From Runella rosea (lineage in GTDB: Bacteria > Bacteroidota > Bacteroidia > Cytophagales > Spirosomataceae), in NCBI RefSeq assembly GCF_003325355.1, contig NZ_CP030850.1:4071001-4135000 (forward strand): 64,000 nt of DNA, given 5' to 3'. Numbering within the stretch: position 1 is the first letter of the stretch; each line of letters begins with the position of its first letter. Shown here piece by piece: positions 56,773 through 64,000 of the stretch. A program made the translations under genes and the position numbers. Under the pieces are notes generated by a model that was not told the DNA's origin, did not search any database, and saw nothing but the letters and a program-made list of their open reading frames with translations.

Positions 56773-58386
56773 ATGCAAAAACTTCAAACCTTAGACTATC
56801 TGGTATTTCTTTTTTACTTCATAGTGGTCGCTGGCTACGGCTATTGGATTTATCAACGAAAAAAAACCAAAGAAGCCAGCACAACCGATTTCTTTCTGGC
56901 AGAAGGCTCGCTTACTTGGTGGGCAATTGGTGCATCTTTAATTGCCTCTAATATTTCGGCAGAACAATTCATTGGGATGTCGGGCAATGGTTTTTCAATG
57001 GGATTGGCTATTGCAACCTATGAATGGATGGCTGCCGCCACGCTGTTAGTGGTGGGTATTTTCTTTATGCCCATCTATTTAAAGAATCGTATCTTTACGA
57101 TGCCACAATTCCTGAATCAACGTTATAATACGACTGTTAGCTTAATTATGGCCATTTTTTGGCTGTTTTTGTACGTTTTAGTGAATTTAACATCTATCCT
57201 ATTTTTAGGAGCGCTTGCGGTTTCTACCATTTCGGGAATTGATTTTACGGTGTGTATGATTGGACTGGCCATTTTTGCCGTTATCATTACGGTAGGTGGA
57301 ATGAAAGTAATTGGATATACCGATGTTATTCAGGTGTTTTTTCTCATTTTGGGAGGATTAGCAACTACTTACCTAGCCATGGATTTGGTTTCTCAAGAGT
57401 TTGGCGTAGACGGAATTACCAGCGCTTTTGGTACCATGCTTGAGAAGTCAGAAGATCACTTCCACATGATTTTCAAAGAAGGAAGCCCTCACTATATGGC
57501 GTTACCGGGCCTGACAGTACTCATTGGAGGAATGTGGATTGTCAACCTAAATTACTGGGGTTGTAATCAATACATTACACAACGTGCGCTCGGTGCTGAT
57601 CTCAAAACAGCACGTGAAGGAATCCTTTTTGCGGCCTTTTTAAAACTTTTGATGCCTGTGATTGTGGTACTGCCCGGGATTGCAGCTTATACATTGTATC
57701 AAAAAGGCCTGTTTCAAATGGAAATGCTAGAAGGGGGCGAACTCAATCAGGACCGCGCCTATCCTGTATTGCTAAATTTACTGCCTGTTGGCCTTAAAGG
57801 ACTTTCTTTTGCGGCCCTAACAGCGGCAATTGTAGCTTCTTTGGCAGGAAAAGCAAACAGTATTTCAACCATTTTTACGCTTGATATTTATAAAAAATAC
57901 ATAGGACAAGATGCCGATGAAAAGAAACTTGTTTGGATTGGACGGGTAACGATTGTTGTTGCCATGATTTTGGCAATTATCATTTCTCCTTACATGGGTA
58001 TTGACAAAAAAGGTGGTTTTCAGTTTATTCAGGAAATGACTGGGCTTGTTTCCCCAGGTGTATTTGCCGCTTTTATTCTGGGCTTTTTCTGGAAAAAAAC
58101 CAATTCTGCGGGAGCCCTTTTTGCAATTGTAGGAGGTTTTCTCATTGCTTTCTCAATGCACAACAACTGGCTCCCTGGTACAGACTGGACTTTGGTTCCG
58201 TTCTTAGACCGAATGGGAATCGTTTTCTTAATCTGCGTGGCAGTAATGGTTGTACTAGGTCTTTGGCAGCCAAGCAGTAAAGGCCTAGCAATTGATTCAT
58301 CCATGTTCAAAATCAAAGGAACTTTTGCCATCGGTACGGCGGTTATTTGCGCAATTATTGCAATACTTTATACTGTATTCTGGTAA
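56773..58386 (+). CDS. Sodium/solute symporter (SSS family, SGLT-like)
   Basis: A 537-aa inner-membrane LeuT-fold carrier with about 14 helices. Diagnostic segments are FFLAEGSLTWWAIGASLIAS (first core helix region, with NISAEQFIGMSG), GGMKVIGYTDVIQVFFLILG, LNYWGCNQYITQRALGADLK and FAALTAAIVASLAGKANSIS (Na+-site helix). These match the sugar/inositol-type branch (vSGLT-like); the solute could be a sugar or similar. Followed by a strong terminator. Confidence 0.9.
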   Translation: MQKLQTLDYLVFLFYFIVVAGYGYWIYQRKKTKEASTTDFFLAEGSLTWWAIGASLIASNISAEQFIGMSGNGFSMGLAIATYEWMAAATLLVVGIFFMPIYLKNRIFTMPQFLNQRYNTTVSLIMAIFWLFLYVLVNLTSILFLGALAVSTISGIDFTVCMIGLAIFAVIITVGGMKVIGYTDVIQVFFLILGGLATTYLAMDLVSQEFGVDGITSAFGTMLEKSEDHFHMIFKEGSPHYMALPGLTVLIGGMWIVNLNYWGCNQYITQRALGADLKTAREGILFAAFLKLLMPVIVVLPGIAAYTLYQKGLFQMEMLEGGELNQDRAYPVLLNLLPVGLKGLSFAALTAAIVASLAGKANSISTIFTLDIYKKYIGQDADEKKLVWIGRVTIVVAMILAIIISPYMGIDKKGGFQFIQEMTGLVSPGVFAAFILGFFWKKTNSAGALFAIVGGFLIAFSMHNNWLPGTDWTLVPFLDRMGIVFLICVAVMVVLGLWQPSSKGLAIDSSMFKIKGTFAIGTAVICAIIAILYTVFW

Positions 58387-58404
58387 TCAGTTTTGCATTA
58401 CCAG

Positions 58405-58449
58405 AAAAAATACCCCTGTCGATGAAATACTCGGCAGGGGTATTTTTTT
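58405..58449 (+). terminator. Terminator after the symporter
   Basis: AAAAAATACCCCTG (58405-58418) pairs with CAGGGGTATTTTTTT (58435-58449), extendable by CGA/TCG-type pairs in the loop, followed by T7. Confidence 0.85.
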
Positions 58450-58538
58450 GCCCTTCATTAAACTTTTGCTCCTTACCCCTCATCTAAGCTTCAAAGCTGC
58501 CTGAAAACTTACGCAAACACTCAACACCATTCATCTGC

Positions 58539-59975
58539 ATGGACGCTATCCAACACCAACGCGCTATTCAACACCTATTTTGGAGAGCTGGCTTCGGAGC
58601 TTCACCTAGTGAAGTAAAAAAAGCGATGTCAATGTCAAGACTTCAGCTTGTTAAAAATTTACTAAGAGATAGTAGTAACATCAAACTCTTGACGCAGGTA
58701 TTCGATGCTCCTGCTCAGGATTTAAAAAATATGCGGCAGGCTGTTAAACAAAATGCAGGAGGCTCCCGTGAAGAGATGCGCGACAAGCTTAAACTCATGG
58801 CCCAAGAACGGCGTGAAAGCATTAGTAGCCTCAATGATGCATGGGTCGCTCAAATGAGTAACGTAGCGTATGCATTTCGAGAAAAAATGACTCTTTTTTG
58901 GCACAACCATTTCGCGTGCCGCAGTAAAACTGTTGGCTTCATACAACAACAAAACAACACCCTGCGAACCCATGCACTTGGCAAATTTGGCGACTTGTTG
59001 ATGGCTGTTTCAAAAGACGCTGCAATGCTACAGTTTTTAAACAATCAGCAAAACAGAAAGCGTAGCCCTAATGAAAATTTTGCCCGAGAAGTGATGGAAT
59101 TATTTACCTTGGGGAGAGGACAATATACCGAACAGGATATTAAAGAAGCTGCCCGGGCTTTTACGGGATGGGGCTTTAATATCAATGGTGAATTCGTGTT
59201 TAGAGAAAACTTTCACGACGACGGCCTCAAAACCATCTTTGGTAAATCTGGGAAGTATAAAGGAGAAGATGTAATTGAAATGCTTCTCGCAAACCCCAAA
59301 ACAGCCCTACACATTTCGACTAAAATTTATCGCGCATTTGTCAATGAAAAAATAGACGAAACTCACATCGAAGCAATGGCAAAACGTTTTTATCATAGTA
59401 ATTATGACATTGCCGACTTAATGGAATACGTTTTTACTACCGACTGGTTTTACCAATCAATAAACATCGGTGCGCAAATTAAATCTCCTGTAGAATACCT
59501 AGCGGGTTTGCAACGAATCTTCAACCTCGATTTTGTGGATAAAACGCCCGTATTATACACTCAAAAAATATTGGGACAAGTTCTTTTTAATCCTCCCAAT
59601 GTCGCGGGTTGGCCTGGCGGAAAAGCCTGGATTGATAGTTCCAGTTTGCTTTCGCGGTTACAGCTCCCTAGTGTGCTCTTTCGCAACGAAACCATAAATG
59701 TCAGCGTAAAAGAAAGTGGAGATGTCAACGAAGAACGATTAATCCGCAAGAATAAGTTTGAAATCAATATGAACTGGCAAGCTTTTTCCCATTCGTTCGA
59801 ATCAATTCCAGACGCGGCTCTTTGCAAAACCTTGGCATCTTATTTGTTACAGGTACCAATTAATGATGCAACCATAAAACGCATTGAAAATCGGGTTGCG
59901 ACCCCCGAACGCTCAGAAACTGTAAAACAACTTTGCATTTCTTTAATGAGTACGCTCGAATATCAAGTTTGCTAA
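58539..59975 (+). CDS. DUF1800 family protein
   Basis: A 478-aa protein of the DUF1800 family. Motifs include HLFWRAGFGASPSEVKKAMS at the N-terminus, REKMTLFWHNHFACRSKT, the NENFAREVMELFTLGRGQYT segment and AARAFTGWGFNINGEF, with LFNPPNVAGWPGGKAWIDSS towards the C-terminus. No signal peptide is seen. These proteins are almost always paired with a DUF1501 protein, as here (28-base gap). The biochemical role is unknown; conserved H-N-H and E/D positions suggest a metal site. Confidence 0.92.
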   Translation: MDAIQHQRAIQHLFWRAGFGASPSEVKKAMSMSRLQLVKNLLRDSSNIKLLTQVFDAPAQDLKNMRQAVKQNAGGSREEMRDKLKLMAQERRESISSLNDAWVAQMSNVAYAFREKMTLFWHNHFACRSKTVGFIQQQNNTLRTHALGKFGDLLMAVSKDAAMLQFLNNQQNRKRSPNENFAREVMELFTLGRGQYTEQDIKEAARAFTGWGFNINGEFVFRENFHDDGLKTIFGKSGKYKGEDVIEMLLANPKTALHISTKIYRAFVNEKIDETHIEAMAKRFYHSNYDIADLMEYVFTTDWFYQSINIGAQIKSPVEYLAGLQRIFNLDFVDKTPVLYTQKILGQVLFNPPNVAGWPGGKAWIDSSSLLSRLQLPSVLFRNETINVSVKESGDVNEERLIRKNKFEINMNWQAFSHSFESIPDAALCKTLASYLLQVPINDATIKRIENRVATPERSETVKQLCISLMSTLEYQVC

Positions 59976-60003
59976 TCCGATTTTCATAAATAGCATTTCA
60001 ATA

Positions 60004-61206
60004 ATGAAACGTCGCACATTTCTCAAAAAAACGGCTTTTACCACCGCGGGCTCGCTTTTAATTCCTCAATTTTTAAAAGCCTATGAGCAAAACCATCTTG
60101 GACAAAACCCGCTCAATCATAAAATTCTGGTGGTTATTCAACTCTCTGGCGGCAACGATGGCCTTAATACGGTCGTTCCGTTTCGGAATGATATTTACTA
60201 TCGTGAACGCCCATCCATTGCCATTAATCAAAATAATATTCTTCGCCTCAACGATGAAATCGGTTTTAATCCCGCACTGGAAAAGGTTAAAGAATTGTAT
60301 GATAATGGGCTGGTTTCTGTCATCAATAATGTAGGCTATCCCAATCCCGACCGTTCCCATTTTCGCTCAATGGATATTTGGCAAACGGGAAGCAGTTCGG
60401 AAGAATATCTATCCAGCGGTTGGATTGGTCGTTATTTGGATGCTCAATGCATTGGCCAATCCTGCCTCCCGCACCAAGCCCTTGAAATTGACGATACATT
60501 AAGTTTAGCTTTAAAAGGGCACCAAGTCAATGGATTATCGTTGCTAAACCCTGAGAAGTTATACCGGCAAACGCAAAGTGCATTTGTCAAAACATTGACC
60601 GATATTCCCGCCGCAGATAACCATGACAATATAGCTTATCTTTACAAAACGCTGGCTGAAACCGTGTCGTCTGCCGAATATGTTCACACGAAAGCAAAAG
60701 TCAATAAATCCCGAATGATGTATCCAACGACTGAATTAGGGAAAAGTCTTAATACCATTGCTGAACTTATTACATCTGGCGTAAGCACAAGCGTCTATTA
60801 CGTTTCTTTATCTGGTTTTGATACTCACATACGCCAAAATGACCAACAAGATCGTCTTCTTCGCCAATATGCTGAAGCGGTAAACGTTTTTGTCAATGAT
60901 ATGAAAGCCAATAGCCGCCTCGATGATGTTATGGTTTTGACATTTAGTGAATTTGGCCGACGAGTGAAACAAAATGCGAGTAGCGGTACGGATCATGGAA
61001 CTGCCAATAATGTATTCTTAATCGGGGGCCCAAAACGTACCCGTCCCATTTTAAACGAAGCTCCTGATTTAACCAACTTAGATAACGGCGACTTAAAATA
61101 CAGTATTGATTTCCGAGAAGTATACGCAACATTGTTGGATGATTGGCTTCAAACAGATTCCACCAAGGTTCTTACCCAGAAATTCAACAAACTACCACTC
61201 TTCTAA
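60004..61206 (+). CDS. DUF1501 family protein with Tat signal
   Basis: A 400-aa protein beginning MKRRTFLKKTAFTTAGSLLI, a twin-arginine (RRxFLK) export signal, so it is folded before export. The DUF1501 domain, related to alkaline-phosphatase/sulfatase-like folds, shows VVIQLSGGNDGLNTVVPFRN, the YVSLSGFDTHIRQNDQQDRL segment and LTFSEFGRRVKQNASSGTDH then GTANNVFLIGG. Asp and His residues in these motifs probably bind metal. Partner of the upstream DUF1800 protein; substrate unknown. Confidence 0.92.
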   Translation: MKRRTFLKKTAFTTAGSLLIPQFLKAYEQNHLGQNPLNHKILVVIQLSGGNDGLNTVVPFRNDIYYRERPSIAINQNNILRLNDEIGFNPALEKVKELYDNGLVSVINNVGYPNPDRSHFRSMDIWQTGSSSEEYLSSGWIGRYLDAQCIGQSCLPHQALEIDDTLSLALKGHQVNGLSLLNPEKLYRQTQSAFVKTLTDIPAADNHDNIAYLYKTLAETVSSAEYVHTKAKVNKSRMMYPTTELGKSLNTIAELITSGVSTSVYYVSLSGFDTHIRQNDQQDRLLRQYAEAVNVFVNDMKANSRLDDVMVLTFSEFGRRVKQNASSGTDHGTANNVFLIGGPKRTRPILNEAPDLTNLDNGDLKYSIDFREVYATLLDDWLQTDSTKVLTQKFNKLPLF

Positions 61207-61242
61207 CTTAAAACGACTGCCTTGAAGCAGTCGTTTTAAGTT
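61205..61242 (+). terminator. Terminator after the DUF1501 gene
   Basis: A perfect 16-bp stem AACTTAAAACGACTGC (61205-61220) / GCAGTCGTTTTAAGTT (61227-61242), loop 6. It overlaps the stop codon region of the DUF1501 gene. Confidence 0.75.
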
Positions 61243-61320
61243 AGCCCCCAATTATCTTTCGTTATTGTCACCTTCCTTGAGAGGTTTTCCCTATTTTTAC
61301 GCTAATCAATAAAAAAGGGA

Positions 61321-62037
61321 ATGACCGATACTATTCAAAATACTTCTACCATTTTCACCAAATTGGGAGGGGAGTTTATTATTCCTACGAAGCTTTTTGC
61401 GGAGAAACTTAAAAAGATAAAAGCCTTTATTTTTGACTGGGATGGCGTATTCAACGACGGCACAAAAAACGAACATGGAACCAGCAATTTCAGTGAAGTA
61501 GATTCTATGGGAATCAACTTACTTCGTTTTGGTTGGTGGTTGTCTCAGTCCAAGATGCCTTACACCGCCGTAATTTCTGGAGAGCGGAATACCATGTCTT
61601 TTCAATTGGCCAAACGAGAGCACTACGACTCCTGCTACTTTCGTATCAAACATAAAATTGCCGCCCTTGAACATTTCATGGCAATCCATCGTCTCAAACC
61701 AGAAGAAGTAGCATTCTTTTTTGACGATGCGCTGGATTTATCAATTGCTGAACAGTGCGGCGTCCGCATCATGATTAGACACAGTGGCAATCCTCTGTTT
61801 CAAAAATACGTTATTGATCATAACCTTGTCGACTATATCACTGGCCAGGCGGGTGGTGCTTTTGCCGTTAGAGAAGGGTGTGAACTTTTGCTGGGGCTTT
61901 CTCAAATACATGATCAAACGATTACCAATAGGCTACGTTTTTATCCCGAGTATGACCAATATCTTTCAGAACGGCAATTAATTGAAAGTTCTTTTTTTAC
62001 GTTGGCTGATGGAAAATTTGAATCACAAACAATCTAG
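61321..62037 (+). CDS. HAD-superfamily phosphatase, KdsC-like
   Basis: A 238-aa protein with a type C0 (capless) HAD core. Motif I is IFDWDGVFNDGTKN (Asp39, Asp41), motif II is in AVISGERNTMS and motif IV is FFFDDALDLSIAEQCG. The RIKHKIAALEHFM loop and the C-terminal VREGCELLLG resemble KdsC, which dephosphorylates KDO-8-phosphate in LPS synthesis. It is longer than KdsC (170-190 aa), with about 30 extra residues before the core and about 30 after. kdsA/kdsB are not adjacent, so the substrate is uncertain. It is 12 bases before nuoB. Confidence 0.75.
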   Translation: MTDTIQNTSTIFTKLGGEFIIPTKLFAEKLKKIKAFIFDWDGVFNDGTKNEHGTSNFSEVDSMGINLLRFGWWLSQSKMPYTAVISGERNTMSFQLAKREHYDSCYFRIKHKIAALEHFMAIHRLKPEEVAFFFDDALDLSIAEQCGVRIMIRHSGNPLFQKYVIDHNLVDYITGQAGGAFAVREGCELLLGLSQIHDQTITNRLRFYPEYDQYLSERQLIESSFFTLADGKFESQTI

Positions 62038-62049
62038 CGTTTATCACAA

Positions 62050-62586
62050 ATGTCGCAAGTAATAGATTTTCAGGAAAACAGACTAAAAACAGGCGAAGGA
62101 GGAATAATTCTTACGAGTGTGGAGGATTTACTCAACTGGTCAAGATTATCATCGCTTTGGCCAATGGGCTTTGGTTTAGCATGCTGCGCTATTGAAATGA
62201 TGGCTTCTTACGCCTCAAACTATGATCTTGAACGGTTCGGGATATTTCCCCGACCTTCTCCTCGTCAATCAGACGTAATGATTGTAGCGGGAACCGTTAC
62301 CTTCAAAATGGCAGACAGAATTCGCCGTTTGTATGAACAAATGCCCGAACCCCGCTACGTAATCTCAATGGGAAGCTGTTCAAACTGCGGAGGCCCTTAC
62401 TGGGAACATGGCTACCACGTTGTCAAAGGAATCGATAGAATCATTCCAGTAGACGTCTACGTGCCTGGATGCCCGCCTCGCCCAGAAGCACTCATTGGGG
62501 GGTTTCTAAAATTACAGGAAAAAATTCGTCAAGAACATCCAATTGCCCCTACATTATTATTGGAATTCGAAAATCGTACCACATGA
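62050..62586 (+). CDS. nuoB: NADH-quinone oxidoreductase subunit B
   Basis: A 178-aa subunit holding the terminal [4Fe-4S] cluster N2 of complex I. Ligands are Cys45-Cys46 ([11 protein letters not shown]), Cys110 ([12 protein letters not shown]) and Cys141 ([13 protein letters not shown]). The stop overlaps the nuoC start (ATGA). nuoA is not upstream; a HAD phosphatase is. Another nuo locus elsewhere must supply the other subunits, unless this pair serves a different complex. Confidence 0.95.
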   Translation: MSQVIDFQENRLKTGEGGIILTSVEDLLNWSRLSSLWPMGFGLACCAIEMMASYASNYDLERFGIFPRPSPRQSDVMIVAGTVTFKMADRIRRLYEQMPEPRYVISMGSCSNCGGPYWEHGYHVVKGIDRIIPVDVYVPGCPPRPEALIGGFLKLQEKIRQEHPIAPTLLLEFENRTT

Positions 62587-63080
62587 ACACACATGATATA
62601 GTAGAAAGATTAAAAAGCAAGTTCAGCACGGATTCAGTTCTGGTTGTAAATGAAAAAACGCCCCAGCCCATAGTACAGATTCCCGTAGATTTACTTTTAG
62701 ATATTTGTCAATTTCTCCATGAAGATGATTTGCTTTACTTTGACTTCATGGCTTGTCTCACGGGAATTGATAATGGCCCAGAAAAAGGCACAATGGAATT
62801 GATTTATCATTTGACTTCAATCCCCTATCAAAGGAATCTAATTTTGAAGGTGATGCTTCCAAGGCAGGTTGATGGGCAACAGCCTTCTATCCCAAGCTTA
62901 TCTAGTATTTGGAAAACTGCTGATTGGCATGAACGCGAAGCGTTTGATTTAATCGGAATTCGCTTTGACAACCATCCTGATTTACGTCGAATTCTACTTC
63001 CAAAAGATTGGGTAGGCCATCCGCTCCAAAAAGATTATCAAGAACAAGACTTATACCATGGAATAAAAGTAAAATACTAA
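62583..63080 (+). CDS. nuoC: NADH-quinone oxidoreductase subunit C
   Basis: A 165-aa 30-kDa-type subunit. It contains [20 protein letters not shown] and the signature [20 protein letters not shown] then [23 protein letters not shown] 62583 is chosen (overlap ATGA with nuoB); an open frame further upstream lies inside nuoB. The expected next gene nuoD is missing; 140 bases later comes an unrelated small gene, then the rRNA operon. Confidence 0.95.
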   Translation: MNTHDIVERLKSKFSTDSVLVVNEKTPQPIVQIPVDLLLDICQFLHEDDLLYFDFMACLTGIDNGPEKGTMELIYHLTSIPYQRNLILKVMLPRQVDGQQPSIPSLSSIWKTADWHEREAFDLIGIRFDNHPDLRRILLPKDWVGHPLQKDYQEQDLYHGIKVKY

Positions 63081-63104
63081 TAATCAATGAGTTAAAAATT
63101 TTTC

Positions 63105-63132
63105 TTGACATAATCAAAAAAAATGCTATCCT
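63105..63132 (+). promoter_or_regulatory. Possible promoter for the DUF2795 gene
   Basis: TTGACA (63105-63110) and TATCCT (63127-63132) with 16 bases between; the right box also fits the Bacteroidota -7 loosely (TATCCTTCG). The leader is about 85 bases. Confidence 0.45.
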
Positions 63133-63220
63133 TCGCAACAAATTCAACAAAAAAAGCGTTGGATTGGCAAGTTTGCTTGGTTTTTAAACCTTATTTTAGA
63201 ACTAATAAAAGGAATTGAGT

Positions 63221-63442
63221 ATGTATTGGACACTGGAATTAGCCTCTTATTTGGAGGATGCGCCTTGGCCCGCCACAAAGGACGAATTAATTGATTTTGC
63301 GATTCGCACGGGAGCTCCTCTGGAAGTCGTCGAAAACCTGCAGGAACTGGAAGATGATGGCCAACCTTATGAAAGCATTGAGGAAATATGGCCTGATTAT
63401 CCAACAAAAGACGATTTCTTCTTTAACGAAGATGAATATTAA
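63221..63442 (+). CDS. DUF2795 family small acidic protein
   Basis: A 73-aa very acidic protein, MYWTLELASYLEDAPWPATK followed by DELIDFAIRTGAPLEVVENL and an acidic end (PTKDDFFFNEDEY). The central WPATKDELIDxAxxTGAP block is the DUF2795 signature. Function unknown. ATG 63221 is preferred (AAAAGGA upstream); a TTG two codons earlier is possible. Short but complete, with its own promoter and terminator. Confidence 0.88.
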   Translation: MYWTLELASYLEDAPWPATKDELIDFAIRTGAPLEVVENLQELEDDGQPYESIEEIWPDYPTKDDFFFNEDEY

Positions 63443-63452
63443 AGATTAGAAG

Positions 63453-63475
63453 AAGCCCATTATTGGGCTTTTTTT
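63453..63475 (+). terminator. Terminator after the DUF2795 gene
   Basis: AAGCCCA (63453-63459) / TGGGCTT (63464-63470), 4-base loop, followed by T5. Confidence 0.85.
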
Positions 63476-63506
63476 ATAATCGTTGGCGTTTATTATTTTG
63501 TAACAA

Positions 63507-63537
63507 CGCAAAAGAGCTCGCCTTTCAGCGAGCTCTT
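63507..63537 (-). terminator. Terminator of the rRNA operon
   Basis: AGAGCTCGC (63513-63521) / GCGAGCTCT (63528-63536), 6-base loop, T4 on the minus strand, 13 bases past the 5S 3' end. Confidence 0.8.
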
Positions 63538-63549
63538 CATTGTTAATAT

Positions 63550-63650
<101 letters not shown>

Positions 63651-63658
<8 letters not shown>

Positions 63659-63881
63659 TCAAGGTCGTTATCGGCGTTTGCAGAATTGGGATGAGGTGAA
63701 GCGATTCGTCGCACCGTCCCGCACTGTAACCACCATCAAGGTCGTTATTGGCGTTTGCAGAATTGGGATGAGGTGAAGCGATTCGTCGCACCGTCCCCCA
63801 CTGTAACCACCATCAAGGTCGTTATTGGCGTTTGCAGAATTGGGATGAGCTCAGTAATTCCTCGCAACCTCCCGCACTGTT
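63651..63881 (-). repeat. Three 77-bp tandem repeats resembling the 5' part of 5S rRNA, in the 23S-5S spacer
   Basis: Units at 63651-63727, 63728-63804 and 63805-63881, each 77 bp. The first two differ by few bases; the third is divergent in its outer half (63849-63880). In transcription direction each unit has CTTGATGGTGGTTACAG, the start of 5S, and a segment TTCACCTCATCCCAATTCTG that matches 5S TTCACCTCTTCCCATTCC, with an inserted ACGGTGCGACGAATCGC between. The first unit overlaps the 5' end of the real 5S gene, so the array runs directly into it. No spacer tRNA is present. Confidence 0.9.
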
Positions 63882-63956
63882 AACTCCTAGACTATCTATT
63901 ATCTCATAGTCCCTAAATTATTGACATTGGAATGGAAGTAATTAAGTTAAGCACTT

Positions 63957-64000
63957 TACTTAGAAGCTATTGGGCAATTAGTACTGCTCAGCTTTGATGT
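63957..64000 (-). rRNA. rrl: 23S ribosomal RNA, 3' end (partial)
   Basis: The minus strand at the right edge reads AGCTGAGCAGTACTAATTGC, the conserved 3' end of 23S rRNA. The mature end is placed about 20 bases after ACTAAT by comparison with E. coli. The rest of the gene lies beyond the window. Bases 63882-63956 are unassigned spacer. Confidence 0.85.

Overview
The window looks like chromosome of a Bacteroidota member, most likely order Cytophagales (Spirosomataceae, Runella/Spirosoma-like). The evidence is -7 boxes of the TAnnTTTG type, few Shine-Dalgarno sites, SusC-style TonB receptors with N-terminal carboxypeptidase-regulatory domains, PorE-like and PorG-like envelope proteins, and zinc-free forms of bL31, bL36 and uS14. 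The genus is an inference.

Layout. 1-9.95 kb (+): a metal-resistance operon with an RND adaptor, a heavy-metal RND permease, a TonB-type barrel, a polytopic membrane protein and a metal P-type ATPase, ending in a DUF1801 protein. 10-24.8 kb: mixed housekeeping genes, including a PorE-like lipoprotein, a phosphate permease, an AsmA-like protein, an aldo/keto reductase, DUF2254, a DMT transporter, thiolase, an RluE-type pseudouridine synthase, pyrF, a histidine phosphatase, a thioesterase, a CBM48 protein and a group III truncated haemoglobin. 24.9-28.1 kb (-): a probable metal-acquisition operon with a His-rich membrane peptide, a TonB receptor carrying CNVC in its plug, and a thioredoxin. 28.2-38.7 kb: DoxX-like protein, accC, two thioredoxin-fold proteins, a GT2 glycosyltransferase, a molybdopterin oxidoreductase, bL31 type B, a BASS/SDR/LysE operon and carA.

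38.8-54.5 kb (-): one uninterrupted S10-spc-alpha ribosomal operon from rplC to rplQ, with secY, map, infA and rpoA. It includes rpmJ and rpmD, which are easy to miss because they are short. It starts at rplC; rpsJ is not beside it. uS3 has a Gly/Arg/Asp/Asn-rich tail and bL17 a C-terminal helix-hairpin-helix tail. The 445-base leader holds two look-alike promoters (TTGG-N19-GACYTTTG), the upstream one apparently driving a ~150-nt terminated small RNA.

54.9-63.4 kb (+): a PorG/DUF6089-like barrel, purU, a sodium/solute symporter, a DUF1800/DUF1501 pair, a KdsC-like HAD phosphatase, an isolated nuoB-nuoC pair and a small DUF2795 protein. The right edge is the 3' end of a minus-strand rRNA operon: the last bases of 23S, a spacer of three 77-bp tandem repeats that resemble the 5' part of 5S, then a complete 5S gene and terminator. 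This repeat array, the small RNA ahead of rplC, and the Cys/His-rich TonB locus are the items most worth a second look.
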